A stretch of DNA of 5,729 bases, from positions 1 through 5,729 of the forward strand of contig CAJWMX010000213.1 in the NCBI GenBank assembly GCA_913043805.1. The letters run 5' to 3'. Position numbers and translations under genes: made by a program. Below, piece after piece: positions 5,332-5,729 of this stretch. The stretch is from an uncultured Acidobacteriota bacterium. Its GTDB lineage: Bacteria; Acidobacteriota; Vicinamibacteria; Vicinamibacterales; UBA8438. Below the pieces are notes generated by a model. The model was not told where the DNA came from, searched no databases, and worked only from the letters and a program-made list of their open reading frames with translations. How positions within the stretch are numbered: the first letter of the stretch is position 1; every line of letters starts with the position of its first letter.

Positions 5332-5729
5332 CGATCACCAAGATGGCGCTGCCACGCCGTACGTTCCTCCGGGGCCTCGGCGCGACCGTCGCCCTGCCCT
5401 TGCTCGACTCGATGATCCCAGCGTTCACGGCACAGGCCGCCACCGTGGCGAACACGCCGCGCCGGCTCGGCTACGTCTTCATCCCGATGGGGATGAACCC
5501 CGAGCCATGGACGCCGAAGGAGGTCGGCACGCTGAGTCAGCTCTCGCCGTCGCTGGCCTCACTGACACCGCACCTCGACGACATCACCGTCGTCACCAAC
5601 ATGGACCTCGAGAACGCGCATACGACGGGCAACCACGCCTCCTCGAACGCCGCGTTCCTCAGCTGCCTCCGCGGGAAACGGACCGAGGGCAGTGACTACG
5701 AGCTGGGCGTCACGGTCGACCAGATCGCG
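5328..5729 (+). CDS. Tat-exported DUF1552 (HXXSHH family) protein, cut by the window end
   Basis: The first 134 residues are visible and the frame is open to the last base; family members are usually several hundred residues, so about a third is present. The N-terminus is a twin-arginine signal: PRRTFLRG (residues 9-16), a moderately hydrophobic core (LGATVALPLLDSMIPAF) and a likely cut at AQA before A38. The mature start RRLGYVFIPMGMNPEPWTP, the segment LDDITVVTNMDLENAH and the His-containing NAHTTGNHASSNAAFLS (97-112), then GVTVDQIA at the end, are characteristic of DUF1552. His98 and His103 are candidates for metal or substrate binding; the HxxSHH motif that names the family is not in the visible part. 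Tat export implies that the protein folds, perhaps with a cofactor, before crossing the membrane. The start overlaps the cytochrome gene stop by 4 bases, so they form one operon. The family has no established biochemical activity that I know of; a metallohydrolase or phosphatase-like role is speculation. Confidence 0.9.
   Translation, partial: MTITKMALPRRTFLRGLGATVALPLLDSMIPAFTAQAATVANTPRRLGYVFIPMGMNPEPWTPKEVGTLSQLSPSLASLTPHLDDITVVTNMDLENAHTTGNHASSNAAFLSCLRGKRTEGSDYELGVTVDQIA

Noticed and set aside
5210..5695. A 161-codon plus-strand frame over the cytochrome 3' end and DUF1552 start.
   Set aside because: It is another frame of two well-supported genes; its Arg/Pro-rich sequence has no family features, whereas the frame from 5328 gives a Tat signal and DUF1552 motifs.

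Overview
The window is a GC-rich (roughly two thirds G+C by eye), gene-dense stretch of a Gram-negative, diderm bacterial chromosome. An outer-membrane beta-barrel, several Sec signal peptides, a Tat signal and a periplasmic cytochrome c-type protein all point to a cell with an outer membrane. The planctomycete-type cytochrome family (DUF1587/DUF1595/DUF1592/DUF1588/DUF1585) followed by a DUF1552 (HXXSHH) protein is typical of Acidobacteriota (especially Vicinamibacteria-like lineages), Planctomycetota, Verrucomicrobiota and relatives. Acidobacteriota is my best guess, but this is inference from gene content and not from a phylogenetic marker.

Layout: two genes lie on the minus strand and three on the plus strand, divided by a short AT-rich divergent intergenic region at about 1915-2036. 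On the minus strand, reading leftwards, come a 385-residue porin-like outer-membrane barrel (757-1914) and, after 97 bases, a PiT-family inorganic phosphate transporter (659 to the left edge). The transporter frame breaks at a GGG run near 112-114 and its family-like sequence resumes in another frame. It also runs off the window. On the plus strand come a secreted, highly charged protein of LolA/RseB-like appearance (2037-2903), a 789-residue di-heme-type planctomycete cytochrome protein (2962-5331) and a Tat-exported DUF1552 protein (5328 to the right edge). The last two overlap by 4 bases (ATGA) and are very probably translationally coupled.

How the genes work together: the minus-strand pair reads as a nutrient uptake unit, with a porin in the outer membrane and a phosphate carrier in the inner membrane; a phosphate role for the porin is inferred only from its neighbour. 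The plus-strand pair is the recurrent DUF1592-DUF1552 module, which as far as I know has no experimentally established biochemical function: a secreted c-type cytochrome multidomain protein plus a folded, Tat-exported partner, probably a periplasmic redox/hydrolase system. The LolA-like protein upstream may be co-transcribed with it.

No tRNA, rRNA, CRISPR array, insertion sequence, attachment site or replication origin was seen. Apart from the divergent region, intergenic gaps are under 100 bases. The most noteworthy items are the uncharacterised DUF1592-DUF1552 operon, the apparent one-base frameshift in the phosphate transporter, and hints that the two divergent genes may be transcribed with almost no leader.
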